Assembly (NCBI RefSeq): GCF_028437565.1
Contig: NZ_JAMRYR010000003.1
Location: 124,001 to 188,000 of the forward strand
Direction: 5' to 3'
From: Actinomyces sp. B33
Lineage (GTDB): Bacteria; Actinomycetota; Actinomycetes; Actinomycetales; Actinomycetaceae
Length of the DNA: 64,000 nucleotides
In this document: positions 41,174 to 50,508 of the stretch, piece by piece
Position numbering within the stretch: position 1 is the stretch's first letter
How the letters are laid out: each line of letters opens with the position of its first letter
The notes under the pieces: generated by a model
The model's input: only the letters and a program-made list of their open reading frames with translations
Told to the model about the DNA's origin: nothing
The model's database searches: none
Translations under genes and position numbers: made by a program

Positions 41174-43222
41174 CTACCAGATGGCGATGCGCTCGGCGGG
41201 GTCCATCCACATCCCATCGCCGGGGCGAACCGCGAAGGCCTCGTGGAAGGCGTCGAGGTTCTTGAGGACCTGATTGCACCGGAACTCGGCGGGGGAATGG
41301 GGGTCGATGGCGAGCATCTGCACGGCGAAGCGCGGGCGCGAGGCGGTCCGCCAGATCCGCGCCCACGAGTAGAAGAAGCGCTGGGGCCCGGTGAGCCCGT
41401 CGATGACGGGGGCCGTGTCGGGGGTCAGCCCCTCCTCGGCCAGGGCCGCGGCCCACGCCTTCCACGCGATGGCGAGCCCGCCGAGGTCGCCGATGTTCTC
41501 GCCGATCGTCAGCGCCCCGTTGACGAGGTGCTCGGCGGGGGGCTCGTCGGAGTCGGCTGGCAGGGGCTCGCCCTCGGCGTCGGCCCCGACGAGGTCGGCG
41601 GGGGTCAGGGCGCCGTACTGGTCGATGAGGGCGCGGGTGCGCTCCTCGAAGCGGGCCCGGTCCTCGTCGTCCCACCAGTTCTCGAGGTTCCCCTCGGCGT
41701 CGAAGCGCGACCCCTGGTCGTCGAACCCGTGGCCGATCTCATGGCCGATGACGGCCCCGATGGCGCCGAAGTTCACCGCGTCGTCGGCCTCGGGGTCGAA
41801 GAACGGGGGCTGGAGGATCGCCGCGGGGAAGACGATCTCGTTGAGCGTCGGGTTGTAGTAGGCGTTAACCGTCTGGGGGGTCATCAGCCACTCGTCGCGG
41901 TCGACTTCGCGTGCGAGCTTGCGCCATTCGCGGTCGGTGCTGAAGGCGCAGGCCGCGCGCAGGTTCTCGACGAGCGTCCGGTCGGCGCCGACCTCCAGCC
42001 CGTCGAGGGGCTCCCACTTCTTCGGGTAGCCGATCTTCGGGTTGAAGGTCGCGAGCTTGCCCAGGGCCCGAGAGCGCGTCTCCTCGCCCATCCAGTCGAG
42101 GCCCTTGATGGACGCGGCGTAGGCGTCGAGGAGGCGGGAGACGAGGGCGTCCATGCGCTCTTTGGCGGCCGGGGGGAAGTGGCGGGCGACCCAGATGCGC
42201 CCGACGGACTCCCCGGCGACGGAATCGACGAGGCCGAGGGCGCGCTTCCACCGGGGGCGCAGTTCCTGCGTGCCGGCGAGGGCGCGGCCGTGGAAGTCGA
42301 AGTTCTCCTCGACGAACTCGCTCGATAGGAGGGAGGCGCGGGCATCGATGAGGGCGGCCCTCATCCACGCCTTGAGATCGGCCAGATCCGCGTCCGACCA
42401 CAGTCGGCAGGCGGCCTGAAGGAAGTCCGGCTGGTCGATGTTGACGACGAGGCCGGGGACGACGGGCAGGCGGATCTCCCGGGCCCAGGCGCCCCAGTCG
42501 AATCCGGGGTGGTCGGCGACGAGGTCGGTCCACGCCGTGGGGTTGTCGCAGGCGAGGGGATCGCGGTTGGCGACCGCGTCGCGGTGGTGCGAGGCGATGC
42601 GGGTCTCGAGGTCCATGATCCGTCGGGCGGTCGCCTCGGCGCCGTCCGGGTCGGCGGCCCCGGCCAGGTCGAGGAGGCGGGCGACGTGGGCGACGTAGGC
42701 GTCGCGGATCGGGGCGTACTGCTCCTCGCGGTAGTAGGCCTCGTCGGGCAGCCCGATGCCCGACTGGACGATCGACACCATGTGGCGGGTCGAGTCGTGC
42801 GGGTCGGTGCCGACGTAGGCGCCGAACACGCCGCCGACGCCCTCGCGCATGAGCCGGCCCGACACGGCGGCGAGCGCGGCGGCGTCGGGGGCGGCGTCGA
42901 TGGCGTCGAGGTCGGGGAGCAGCGGGGAGGCGCCGAGCGCCTCGATGGCGTCCTCGTCCATGAACTGCGAGTACAGGACGGCGATGATCCGGGCGTCCTC
43001 GTCGTCGAGGCGGCCGGCGACCGCGTCCTCGGCGATGGCGCGCTCGCGGTCCTGGGACAGGTCGCGCAGGGCGTGGAAGGCCCCGTCGATGGGCCGGTCC
43101 GCGGGGATCTCGTGCGCGTCGATCCAGGCGCCGTTGGCGTGACGGTAGAAGTCGTCCTGGGGGCGCGTCGCGGAGTCGGCGCTGGAGGTCTCGTAGACGT
43201 GGGCGAGGAGGGTGTCGGTCAT
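41174..43222 (-). CDS. pepO: M13 family zinc endopeptidase (PepO/neprilysin type)
   Basis: The 682-aa protein starts at ATG 43222 (MTDTLLAHVYETSS); the longer frame upstream has no support. It has the M13 layout: RPQDDFYRHANGAWI at the N-terminus, VNAYYNPTLNEIVFPAAIL, zinc site H494EIGH498 and the third ligand in ENIGDLGG, ending near the usual C-terminal aromatic (AIW). It has no signal peptide, so it is cytoplasmic like lactococcal PepO, cutting oligopeptides. With pepN downstream it forms a peptide-utilisation pair. It is divergent from glpA. Confidence 0.94.
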   Translation of the reverse strand: MTDTLLAHVYETSSADSATRPQDDFYRHANGAWIDAHEIPADRPIDGAFHALRDLSQDRERAIAEDAVAGRLDDEDARIIAVLYSQFMDEDAIEALGASPLLPDLDAIDAAPDAAALAAVSGRLMREGVGGVFGAYVGTDPHDSTRHMVSIVQSGIGLPDEAYYREEQYAPIRDAYVAHVARLLDLAGAADPDGAEATARRIMDLETRIASHHRDAVANRDPLACDNPTAWTDLVADHPGFDWGAWAREIRLPVVPGLVVNIDQPDFLQAACRLWSDADLADLKAWMRAALIDARASLLSSEFVEENFDFHGRALAGTQELRPRWKRALGLVDSVAGESVGRIWVARHFPPAAKERMDALVSRLLDAYAASIKGLDWMGEETRSRALGKLATFNPKIGYPKKWEPLDGLEVGADRTLVENLRAACAFSTDREWRKLAREVDRDEWLMTPQTVNAYYNPTLNEIVFPAAILQPPFFDPEADDAVNFGAIGAVIGHEIGHGFDDQGSRFDAEGNLENWWDDEDRARFEERTRALIDQYGALTPADLVGADAEGEPLPADSDEPPAEHLVNGALTIGENIGDLGGLAIAWKAWAAALAEEGLTPDTAPVIDGLTGPQRFFYSWARIWRTASRPRFAVQMLAIDPHSPAEFRCNQVLKNLDAFHEAFAVRPGDGMWMDPAERIAIW

Positions 43223-43286
43223 GCGCCCCACTCTAGGCGGCGCGATCGGCGGGTGGCGCCGGGGGTGATGCAGACCCCGTTTTTCG

Positions 43287-43300
43287 TCATGTGCACATGA
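43287..43300. promoter_or_regulatory. Perfect 14-bp palindrome in the pepO-glpA divergent region
   Basis: TCATGTGCACATGA is a perfect palindrome, 65 bp from pepO and 180 bp from glpA. It holds the TGTGCACA core related to CRP/GlxR-type half-sites but without the usual 6-base spacer. Candidate operator for either gene; no factor can be named. Confidence 0.35.
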
Positions 43301-43479
43301 TGATATTCCTGGACTTTTCCGCATGGGGGCGCCGAAAACGTGAACATGTCGAGTCGGTCGGCAGAGCAGGTGCACGTTTGTTCTGTCAGCGTGAACGATT
43401 CGATCATTCTTGTTGCGCAGAGGCACTATGGCATCGGCGAAGGGGCCGCGGGCCCGAACCCGAGCGAAGGGAGCGTGCT

Positions 43480-45066
43480 GTGAAAACCATCCGCACCGAC
43501 GTCGTCGTCATCGGCGGGGGGTCCACCGGTGCGGGCGTCGTCCGAGACGTCGCCATGCGCGGCTACCGGGCCGTCCTCGTCGACCGGGCCGACATCGCTC
43601 AGGGCACCTCCGGGCGCTTCCACGGCCTCCTCCACTCCGGCGGGCGCTACATCGCCTCGGACCCCGAATCCGCCACCGAGTGCGCCCAGGAGAACGAGAT
43701 CGTCAAGCGCATCAACGCCAACGCCGTCGAGGCCACCGGCGGGCTCTTCGTCGTCACCGCCGACGACGACGAGGACTACGCCGACCAGTTCCTCCACCGA
43801 GCCGCCGCCGCCAAGGTCCCCGCCCACGAGATCACCGTCTCCCAGGCCCTCGCCCGAGAGCCCCGCCTCGACCCGCGCATCAAGCGCGCCTTCGAGGTCG
43901 ACGACGGGACCGTCGACGGCTGGCAGATGTGCTGGGGGGCGATCCGCTCGGCCCAGGCCTACGGCGCCACCATCCTCACCTACCACCGCGTCACCAGCAT
44001 CGAACGCGACGGCGACCGCATCAGCTCGGTCCTCGTCCACGACGAGCGCGGAGGGGACGACCTGCGCATCGAATGCGCGTTCGTCCTCAACTGCGGCGGC
44101 CCCTGGGCCGGGCAGATCGCCGCCATGGCCGACTGCCACGGCGTCGACGTCGTCCCCGGCGCCGGCATCATGATCGCGATGAACCACCGCCTGTCCAACA
44201 CGGTCATCAACCGGTGCATCTGGCCCGCCGACGGCGACATCCTCGTCCCCGACCACCCCGTGTGCATCATCGGCACCACCGACATCAAGGCGGAGGACCC
44301 CGACACTCTGTCGATCCCCGCCGACCAGGTCCAGCAGATGCTCGACGCGGGCGAGGCGATGATCCCCGGGTTCCGCAACGCCCGCCCCCTCCACGCCTGG
44401 GCCGGCGCCCGCCCCCTCGTCAAGGACTCCCGCGTCTCCGAGGCCGACACCCGCCACATGGCCCGCGGCATGAGCGTCATCGACCACCGCAGCCGCGACG
44501 GCGTCACCGGGATGCTGACCATCGCCGGGGGCAAACTGACGACCTACCGGCTCATGGCCGAGCGCATCGTCGACATCATGTGCGACGACATGGGGGACCG
44601 CCGCCCCTGCCGCACCGCCGACGAGGCCGTCCCCGCCGCCGAGGACCGCAGGCTCTACACCATCGGGCACCGCCTCGACGAGCTCGAGCACGGCAACGAC
44701 GCCCCCAGCCGCCAACAGGTCGTCTGCGAATGCGAGCTCGTCACCCGCCAGATGCTCGAAGACGTCATGGACGCCCTGCCGGGCGCCCAACTCGACGACG
44801 TGCGCCGCCAGATCCGCCTGGGCATGGGCCCCTGCCAGGGGGGCTTCTGCTCCCAGCGCGCCACCGGCATCGCCCACGAGCGCGGCGACATCGACTCCGC
44901 CCGGGCCAACTCCCTCCTGCGTCTCTTCCTCAAGAACCGCTGGATCGGCCTGTGGCCCATCCTCTACGGCAAACAGGCCCGTCAAGCGGCCCTCGACAAC
45001 TGGATCCACGAAGGGACCCTCGACGTCGAGCACCTGCCCGTCCCCGCACAGGAGGTCGTCCGATGA
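43480..45066 (+). CDS. glpA: Anaerobic glycerol-3-phosphate dehydrogenase subunit A
   Basis: The 528-aa flavoprotein starts at GTG 43480, after GAAGGGAG. The FAD-binding N-terminus reads VVVIGGGSTGAGVVRDVAMRG, GTSGRFHGLLHSGGRY is the G3P-oxidase core, and the C-terminal BFD-like domain holds the iron-sulfur cysteines (VCECELVT and MGPCQGGFC). GlpA is the catalytic subunit that oxidises sn-glycerol 3-phosphate to dihydroxyacetone phosphate, passing electrons via GlpB/GlpC to menaquinone. Its stop overlaps glpB (ATGA). Confidence 0.95.
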   Translation: MKTIRTDVVVIGGGSTGAGVVRDVAMRGYRAVLVDRADIAQGTSGRFHGLLHSGGRYIASDPESATECAQENEIVKRINANAVEATGGLFVVTADDDEDYADQFLHRAAAAKVPAHEITVSQALAREPRLDPRIKRAFEVDDGTVDGWQMCWGAIRSAQAYGATILTYHRVTSIERDGDRISSVLVHDERGGDDLRIECAFVLNCGGPWAGQIAAMADCHGVDVVPGAGIMIAMNHRLSNTVINRCIWPADGDILVPDHPVCIIGTTDIKAEDPDTLSIPADQVQQMLDAGEAMIPGFRNARPLHAWAGARPLVKDSRVSEADTRHMARGMSVIDHRSRDGVTGMLTIAGGKLTTYRLMAERIVDIMCDDMGDRRPCRTADEAVPAAEDRRLYTIGHRLDELEHGNDAPSRQQVVCECELVTRQMLEDVMDALPGAQLDDVRRQIRLGMGPCQGGFCSQRATGIAHERGDIDSARANSLLRLFLKNRWIGLWPILYGKQARQAALDNWIHEGTLDVEHLPVPAQEVVR

Positions 45067-46316
45067 GAGACGCCGTCGTCATCGGAGCCGGCCTCGCCGG
45101 CCTCGCCGCAGCCATCAGGCTCGCCCGAGGAGGAGCCCGCGTCACCCTCGTGACGAAGGGGATCGGCGGCCTCCAACTCGGACAGGGCACCATCGACATC
45201 CTCGGATACAGCGGCGACCGGCGCATCGAGCACCCCCTCGACGCCATCGGGGACCACGTCGCCTCCCGGCCCACCCACCCCTACGCGCACTTCTCCCCCG
45301 AGGAGATCGCGGCGGCCGCCTCGTGGATCGCCGACCTCCTCGGCCCCGATCTGCTCGTCGGCGACCCCGCCCGCAACGTCCTGCTGCCCACCGCCGTCGG
45401 CGCCCTGCGCCCCACCGCCGTCTACCAGCCGTCGATGGCCGCCGGCATCCCCGCCGCCGGACGCGACTACGCGATCGTCGGGCTGGAGCGCCTCAAGGAC
45501 TTCTACCCCGCGCTCGTCGCCGAGAACCTCTCGATGCAGCAGGGGCCCGACGCAGCGCCGATCCGGGCCCGCGCCCTGAGCCTCGACCTGGAGATCCGCC
45601 CCGGAGAGGCCGACACGACGAGCACCAATCACGCGCGCGCCCTCGACGACCCCGCCCAGCGCCAACGGCTCGTCGACGCCCTCGCCCCCCTCCTGCGCGA
45701 CGGGGAGATCGTCGGCCTGCCCGGCGTCCTCGGGCTCGACGACACCGGCGCGTGGAGGGACATCGCCCGGCGCCTCGGCCACGAGGTCTTCGAGATCCCC
45801 CTCCAACCCCCCTCGATCCCCGGGATGCGCCTCAACCGGGCGCTCACCGCCCTCGTCAAGAAGGACTGCCGATTCATCCTCGGCTCGGCCGTCGCCGGCT
45901 TCTCCTCGCGCGACGGGAGAATCGTCTCCGTCGACATCTCCACCGCCGGGCGCACCACGACGATCGAGACCGCCACCGTCGTCCTGGCGGGAGGAGGATT
46001 CGAATCCGGGGCCCTCGACATGGACTCCCACGGGACCGTCTCCGACACGATCCTCGGGCTGCCGGTCCTCGGCGCGCAGGGGCAGCTGCTCCACGGCGAC
46101 TTCTGGGGCGCCGAACAACCCCTGTTCCTCGCCGGACTGGCCGTCGACCGCGCCATGCGCCCCGTCGACGCCGCCGGGGCCCCCGTCTACGCCAACGTCT
46201 ACGCCGCCGGCGCCAACCTCACCGGCTCCACCCGCTGGCGCGAGAAGTCGGGGGAGGGCATCGCCCTGGCCTCCGCCCTCCGCGCGGCCGACGACATCCT
46301 CGGGAGGATCGCATGA
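45063..46316 (+). CDS. glpB: Anaerobic glycerol-3-phosphate dehydrogenase subunit B
   Basis: The 417-aa protein begins MRDAVVIGAGLAGLAAAIRL, a dinucleotide (FMN/FAD) binding fold, with GGLQLGQGTIDILGY close behind, as in GlpB. It links catalytic GlpA to the membrane-bound iron-sulfur subunit GlpC. Both ends overlap neighbours by ATGA (glpA stop, glpC start), so the three subunits are translationally coupled. Confidence 0.93.
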   Translation: MRDAVVIGAGLAGLAAAIRLARGGARVTLVTKGIGGLQLGQGTIDILGYSGDRRIEHPLDAIGDHVASRPTHPYAHFSPEEIAAAASWIADLLGPDLLVGDPARNVLLPTAVGALRPTAVYQPSMAAGIPAAGRDYAIVGLERLKDFYPALVAENLSMQQGPDAAPIRARALSLDLEIRPGEADTTSTNHARALDDPAQRQRLVDALAPLLRDGEIVGLPGVLGLDDTGAWRDIARRLGHEVFEIPLQPPSIPGMRLNRALTALVKKDCRFILGSAVAGFSSRDGRIVSVDISTAGRTTTIETATVVLAGGGFESGALDMDSHGTVSDTILGLPVLGAQGQLLHGDFWGAEQPLFLAGLAVDRAMRPVDAAGAPVYANVYAAGANLTGSTRWREKSGEGIALASALRAADDILGRIA

Positions 46317-47563
46317 CCATCGACCACTCGTCCGTCCTCGACCTGACCAGCGAGGAGCACGGCCTGCGGGCGAGCCTCGACGCCTGCGTCAAGTGCACGA
46401 TCTGCGAGACCCAGTGCCCCGTCATGCGCGTCACCGACCTGTTCCCCGGACCCAAGTACTCCGGCCCCCAGGCCGAGCGCTACCGCAAGGACGGGGCGAT
46501 CGTCGACAAGTCCATCGACTACTGCTCCTCGTGCGGCACCTGCTCCCTCGTGTGCCCCCAGGGGGTCAAGGTCACCGAGATGATCCACCACGCCCGCACC
46601 GACATGAAGAAGGCGAAGGGCGTCCCCTGGCGCGACCAGCTCATCGGCCGCACCGGCTTCATCGGGACCGTCATGACGCCGGTCGCCCCCATCGCCAACT
46701 GGGCGCTCGACGTCAAGCCGATACGCCTGGCCATGGAGAAGATCATCGGCGTCCACCGGGCCGCCCCCATGCCCCGGGCCGCCGGCCGCACCTTCGAGGG
46801 GTGGTTCGCCAAGCACACGCCGCTGCCCGGCTCGGGCACGAAGGGGCAGGTGATCTTCTTCCACGGATGCGCCGGCCAGTACTTCGAGGTCGAGACCTCG
46901 ATCCACTCCGTCCAGGTCCTCGAGCACCTCGGGTACGAGGTCCTCGTCCCCAAGCACGGCTGCTGCGGCCTGGCACTGCAGTCCAACGGCCTGTACGACG
47001 AGTCCCGCGCGTACGTGTCGAAGCTGACGAACGACCTGCGCAAGGCCAACCGGGAGGCGCCGATCATCTCCTCGTCCGGGTCGTGCGCGGGGATGCTGCG
47101 CCACGAGGCCAAGGAGATCCTCGAGATGGACACCCCCGAGCTCGAGGACGTCGGCTCGCGGATGTGGGACATCTGCGAGTTCCTCATGCACCTGCACGAC
47201 CGGGGCGAACTCGACCTCGACTTCCAGCGCATCGACGTGACGATCCCCTACCACGCCCCCTGCCAGCTCAAGAGCCAGGGATTGGGGATGCCCGCCGTCG
47301 AGCTCATGGAGCTGATCCCCGGCGTCCGGGTCGAGGAATCCGACCAGCCGTGCTGCGGCATCGCCGGCACCTACGGGATGAAGAAGGAGAAGTACGACAT
47401 CGCGCAGGCCGTCGGCAAGCCCGTCTTCGACTTCATCACCCAGGTGAACGTCGAGCTCGCCGCCTGCGACACGGAGACGTGCCGCTGGCAGTTGCGCACC
47501 GCCACCGGGGCCAACGTCGTCCACCCGATCTGGCTCGTCCACAAGGCCTACGGCCTGCGCTGA
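46313..47563 (+). CDS. glpC: Anaerobic glycerol-3-phosphate dehydrogenase subunit C
   Basis: The 416-aa iron-sulfur protein has two 4Fe-4S clusters (CVKCTICETQCP at about residue 25, CSSCGTCSLVCPQG at about 70) and two CCG domains (HGCAGQYFE with HGCCGLALQ, then YHAPCQLKSQG with CCGIAGTYG). It anchors GlpAB to the membrane and feeds electrons to menaquinone. The start is fixed by an ATGA overlap with glpB. A hairpin follows at once. Confidence 0.95.
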   Translation: MTIDHSSVLDLTSEEHGLRASLDACVKCTICETQCPVMRVTDLFPGPKYSGPQAERYRKDGAIVDKSIDYCSSCGTCSLVCPQGVKVTEMIHHARTDMKKAKGVPWRDQLIGRTGFIGTVMTPVAPIANWALDVKPIRLAMEKIIGVHRAAPMPRAAGRTFEGWFAKHTPLPGSGTKGQVIFFHGCAGQYFEVETSIHSVQVLEHLGYEVLVPKHGCCGLALQSNGLYDESRAYVSKLTNDLRKANREAPIISSSGSCAGMLRHEAKEILEMDTPELEDVGSRMWDICEFLMHLHDRGELDLDFQRIDVTIPYHAPCQLKSQGLGMPAVELMELIPGVRVEESDQPCCGIAGTYGMKKEKYDIAQAVGKPVFDFITQVNVELAACDTETCRWQLRTATGANVVHPIWLVHKAYGLR

Positions 47564-47597
47564 CCGGTCGGCGCTCCCGATCGGGCCGCCCGACCGG
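47564..47597 (+). terminator. Hairpin after glpABC
   Basis: CCGGTCGG (47564-47571) pairs with CCGACCGG (47590-47597) directly after the glpC stop, around an inner palindrome CCCGATCGGG. No T-tract; probable end of the glp operon. Confidence 0.55.
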
Positions 47598-47708
47598 AGC
47601 GGACGACGGGGGAGGGGTTGCGATTCGGGGACGGAATACGGGATGTCGTCCCGCCTCGCGCCCGTTCCTGGCACGATCGAGCCATCGACGGCATCTCGGA
47701 GGTGGCCC

Positions 47709-48692
47709 ATGACAACGTGCACGACGATCGCGCGAGCAGCCGGCCTGGCGCTCGTCCTCGGCTTGGCGGCGGGCGGGACGAGCGGATGCTCCTCGTCGGG
47801 GGCCGACTCGTCGGCAGCCCGCGACGCCATGCCGGCGGTCGGCTCGGGCCCCGCCCCCGCGTCCGAATGGGCCTTCGACGAGGAGCCGATCGGCCCCGAG
47901 GTGTCGGTCCAGCCGCAGATCATCGTCTCCGGGTCGATGCGGCTGAGCGTCGACGATCCGAAGAGCGCGCTCGACGAGGCGACGGCGATCGCCGCCGAGC
48001 ACGGGGGGCAGGCCTCGACGACGGACCTCGTCGATCACGGCGACCGAATCCGTGCGACGGCGACCCTGCGCATCCCCTCCGACTCCTACGAGGAGGCGGT
48101 CGAGCAGATCTCCGGCCTCGGCGTCGTCGTCGAGCAGACGACGACCAACGAGGACGCCGGCGCCCAGATCGCCGACATCGACGCGCGCATCGCGGCCCTG
48201 ACGACCTCGATCGACCGACTGAGCGGACTCATGTCCGACGCGCAGACGACCGCCGACCTCATCGAGGCCGAGCGCGAGCTGACGAGCCGCCAGAGCGAGC
48301 TCGACGCGCTCAACGCCCAGCGCGCCTGGTACGCCGATCGGGTCGCCTACTCGACGCTCGACGTGACCCTCAGCTCCGCGGCGTCGGCCGACGTCGCCTC
48401 CCCCTCGTCCTGGCAGCGCTCGTGGAGGGCCTTCGTCGAGGGGCTCGGACTCATCGCCTACATGCTCATCATGCTCGCCCCGTGGATGCTCGTCCTCGTC
48501 CCGCTGGCGCTCCTCGCCGGCTGGCTGTGGAGGAGGCGCCGGCGCCGGGGCACGTCCGGCGGGCCCGGGGCGGTCCCCCCGCCGCCCTCGGCCGCGTCCC
48601 CGATGGCCGCCCCGCCGACGTCCCCGAGCGCGGATACACTTCGAGACGACGAACCCCCAGCGGACGGACGAGGAGGCCACGGCCATGAGTGA
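47709..48692 (+). CDS. DUF4349 membrane-anchored protein
   Basis: The 327-aa protein starts at ATG 47709, 5 bp after CGGAGG. It has an N-terminal signal (AAGLALVLGLAAGGTSGC) whose Cys sits in a weak lipobox (TSGC, no Leu at -3). The DUF4349 domain (about 70-235) includes SGSMRLSVDDP, DIDARIAALTTSIDRLSGLM and a coiled-coil (about 150-200). Then come a C-terminal membrane helix (about 240-275), a basic RRRRRR stop-transfer and a disordered Pro-rich tail. The function of DUF4349 is unknown. It overlaps the next gene by 8 bp. Confidence 0.8.
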   Translation: MTTCTTIARAAGLALVLGLAAGGTSGCSSSGADSSAARDAMPAVGSGPAPASEWAFDEEPIGPEVSVQPQIIVSGSMRLSVDDPKSALDEATAIAAEHGGQASTTDLVDHGDRIRATATLRIPSDSYEEAVEQISGLGVVVEQTTTNEDAGAQIADIDARIAALTTSIDRLSGLMSDAQTTADLIEAERELTSRQSELDALNAQRAWYADRVAYSTLDVTLSSAASADVASPSSWQRSWRAFVEGLGLIAYMLIMLAPWMLVLVPLALLAGWLWRRRRRRGTSGGPGAVPPPPSAASPMAAPPTSPSADTLRDDEPPADGRGGHGHE

Positions 48693-49431
48693 GACCAGGA
48701 GAGCAGTCGTCACCGGAGCCTCGACCGGGATCGGCGAGGCCACCGTCGAGGGGCTGCGCGCCCTCGGATGGGAGGTCGTCGCCGTGGCCAGGCGCGAGGA
48801 CAGGCTCAAGGCCCTCGCCGAGCGCACCGGATGCGACTATCGGGCGTGCGACCTGCGCGACGCGGAGGCGGTCGAGGAGATGACCCGGTCGATCCTCGCC
48901 GACGGCCCCGTCGACGCCCTCGTCAACAACGCCGGGGGAGCGATCGGCGTCGACCAGGTCGCCGAGGCCGACCCCGCCGTGTGGTCGGCGATGTACGAGC
49001 GCAACGTCCTCACCGCCCTCAACTGCACCCGCGCCCTCCTGCCGGGGATGCGCGAGCGCGGCGGCGACCTCGTCTTCCTCACATCGACGGCCGGTCACGA
49101 CACGTACCCCGGGGGCGGCGGCTACGTGGCCGCCAAGCACGCCGAGAGGATCATCGCGAACACGCTGCGCCAAGAACTCGTCGGGGAGCCGGTGCGGATC
49201 ATCGAGATCGCCCCGGGCATGGTCAAAACCCCGGAGTTCTCCCTCAACCGGCTCGGCTCCCAGGAGGCCGCCGACAAGGTGTACGAGGGCGTCGCCGAGC
49301 CCCTCGTCGCCCGGGATGTCGCCGACGCGATCATCTGGACACTCACGCGCCCCCGCCACGTCAACATCGATTCGATGATCGTACGCCCCGTCGCCCAGGC
49401 GACGAACACGCTCGTCGCCCGCGAGGACTGA
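48685..49431 (+). CDS. Short-chain dehydrogenase/reductase (YdfG-like)
   Basis: The 248-aa SDR has the nucleotide motif VVTGASTGIGEAT, VNNAG, a Ser in FLTSTAG and the catalytic Tyr/Lys in GYVAAKHAER. The ending (EIAPGMVKTPEFSLNR, RHVNIDSMIVRPVAQ) resembles NADP-dependent serine/3-hydroxy acid dehydrogenases of the YdfG type. Substrate is not certain. Its start lies inside the end of the DUF4349 gene. Confidence 0.85.
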   Translation: MSETRRAVVTGASTGIGEATVEGLRALGWEVVAVARREDRLKALAERTGCDYRACDLRDAEAVEEMTRSILADGPVDALVNNAGGAIGVDQVAEADPAVWSAMYERNVLTALNCTRALLPGMRERGGDLVFLTSTAGHDTYPGGGGYVAAKHAERIIANTLRQELVGEPVRIIEIAPGMVKTPEFSLNRLGSQEAADKVYEGVAEPLVARDVADAIIWTLTRPRHVNIDSMIVRPVAQATNTLVARED

Positions 49432-49497
49432 CCGCCGTCCGCACGTTGCGATAACAGCGTCCCGGTGAGAGCCGGCGCATCCTACGGAAGGCCCTCT

Positions 49498-50508
49498 ATG
49501 CTGACCCTGGCCGATCTGAGGATCCCGATCATCGCCGCCCCCATGGCCGGCGGCTCCTCGACACCGGGGCTGGCCGCCGCAGTCGCCCGCGCCGGGGGGC
49601 TGGGTTTCCTCGCCGCCGGATACCGCAGTCCCGACGATGTCGCCCAGCAGGTCGAGCGGATCCGCGAGTCGGGGGTCGATCTTTTCGGCGTGAACCTCTT
49701 CGTCCCGGATCCTCGTGGCGCCGACCTGGAGGCAGCCCGCGCCTACCGTCGGCGCCTCGAGCCGATGGCCGAGGAACTCGGCGTCGACCTGCCGGACCCC
49801 CATCCCGATGACGACGGATGGGAGGCCAAGGTCGAGATGCTGCTCGGCCTCGACGTCCCCGCGGTCTCCTTCACCTTCGGATGCCCGCCCGCCGACATTG
49901 TCACGGCCTTCGTCCGACGGGGGACGCTGACGATCGCGACCGTCACCTCCGCTGAGGAGGCGTCTCAGGCGGCTGAAGCCGGAGTGGGGGCGCTCGTCGT
50001 CCAGGGACCCGGTGCCGGAGGACATCGGGCCGTTTTCGACGCCCTGGCGGATCCTCCCTCCCAGCCTCTTGAGGAACTCGTCGCGGCCGTGGCCGCGCGC
50101 ATCGACCTGCCGCTGATCCCCACCGGGGGGATCACCTCAGCGCAGGATGTGGACCGGTGGATCCGACGGGTGCCCGCCGTTCAGCTGGGCACCGCCTTCC
50201 TCGACGCAGACGAGGCCGGAACCCATCCGGTGATCCGCACGGCGCTGCGGGACCCCCGCTTCACGAGGACGGTCGTGACCCGCGCCTTCTCGGGTCGATG
50301 GGCGCGCGGTCTCGATAACGACTTCATCGATGAGCACTCCGATGCCGCCCCCGCTTCGTATCCAGCGGTCAACCAGGTGACTGCGCCCCTGCGCGGCGCG
50401 GCTTGTGCCGCGGGAGACGCCGAGAAGATCTCGCTGTGGGCGGGAACGGAGTGGAAATCGGCGCCCCGCGGTCCCGTTTCCTCGATCATCGAAGGGCTCC
50501 TCGCATGA
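49498..50508 (+). CDS. Nitronate monooxygenase / 2-nitropropane dioxygenase family flavoprotein
   Basis: The 336-aa protein starts at ATG 49498, 7 bp after GGAAGG. It shows the NPD TIM-barrel pattern: PIIAAPMAGGSSTPGLAAAV, FGVNLFVPD, QGPGAGGHRAVF (with the conserved His of the active site) and LIPTGGITSAQDV for FMN phosphate. Such enzymes oxidise toxic alkyl nitronates such as propionate 3-nitronate, although some members have other roles. It overlaps the following hydrolase gene (ATGA). Confidence 0.85.
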   Translation: MLTLADLRIPIIAAPMAGGSSTPGLAAAVARAGGLGFLAAGYRSPDDVAQQVERIRESGVDLFGVNLFVPDPRGADLEAARAYRRRLEPMAEELGVDLPDPHPDDDGWEAKVEMLLGLDVPAVSFTFGCPPADIVTAFVRRGTLTIATVTSAEEASQAAEAGVGALVVQGPGAGGHRAVFDALADPPSQPLEELVAAVAARIDLPLIPTGGITSAQDVDRWIRRVPAVQLGTAFLDADEAGTHPVIRTALRDPRFTRTVVTRAFSGRWARGLDNDFIDEHSDAAPASYPAVNQVTAPLRGAACAAGDAEKISLWAGTEWKSAPRGPVSSIIEGLLA

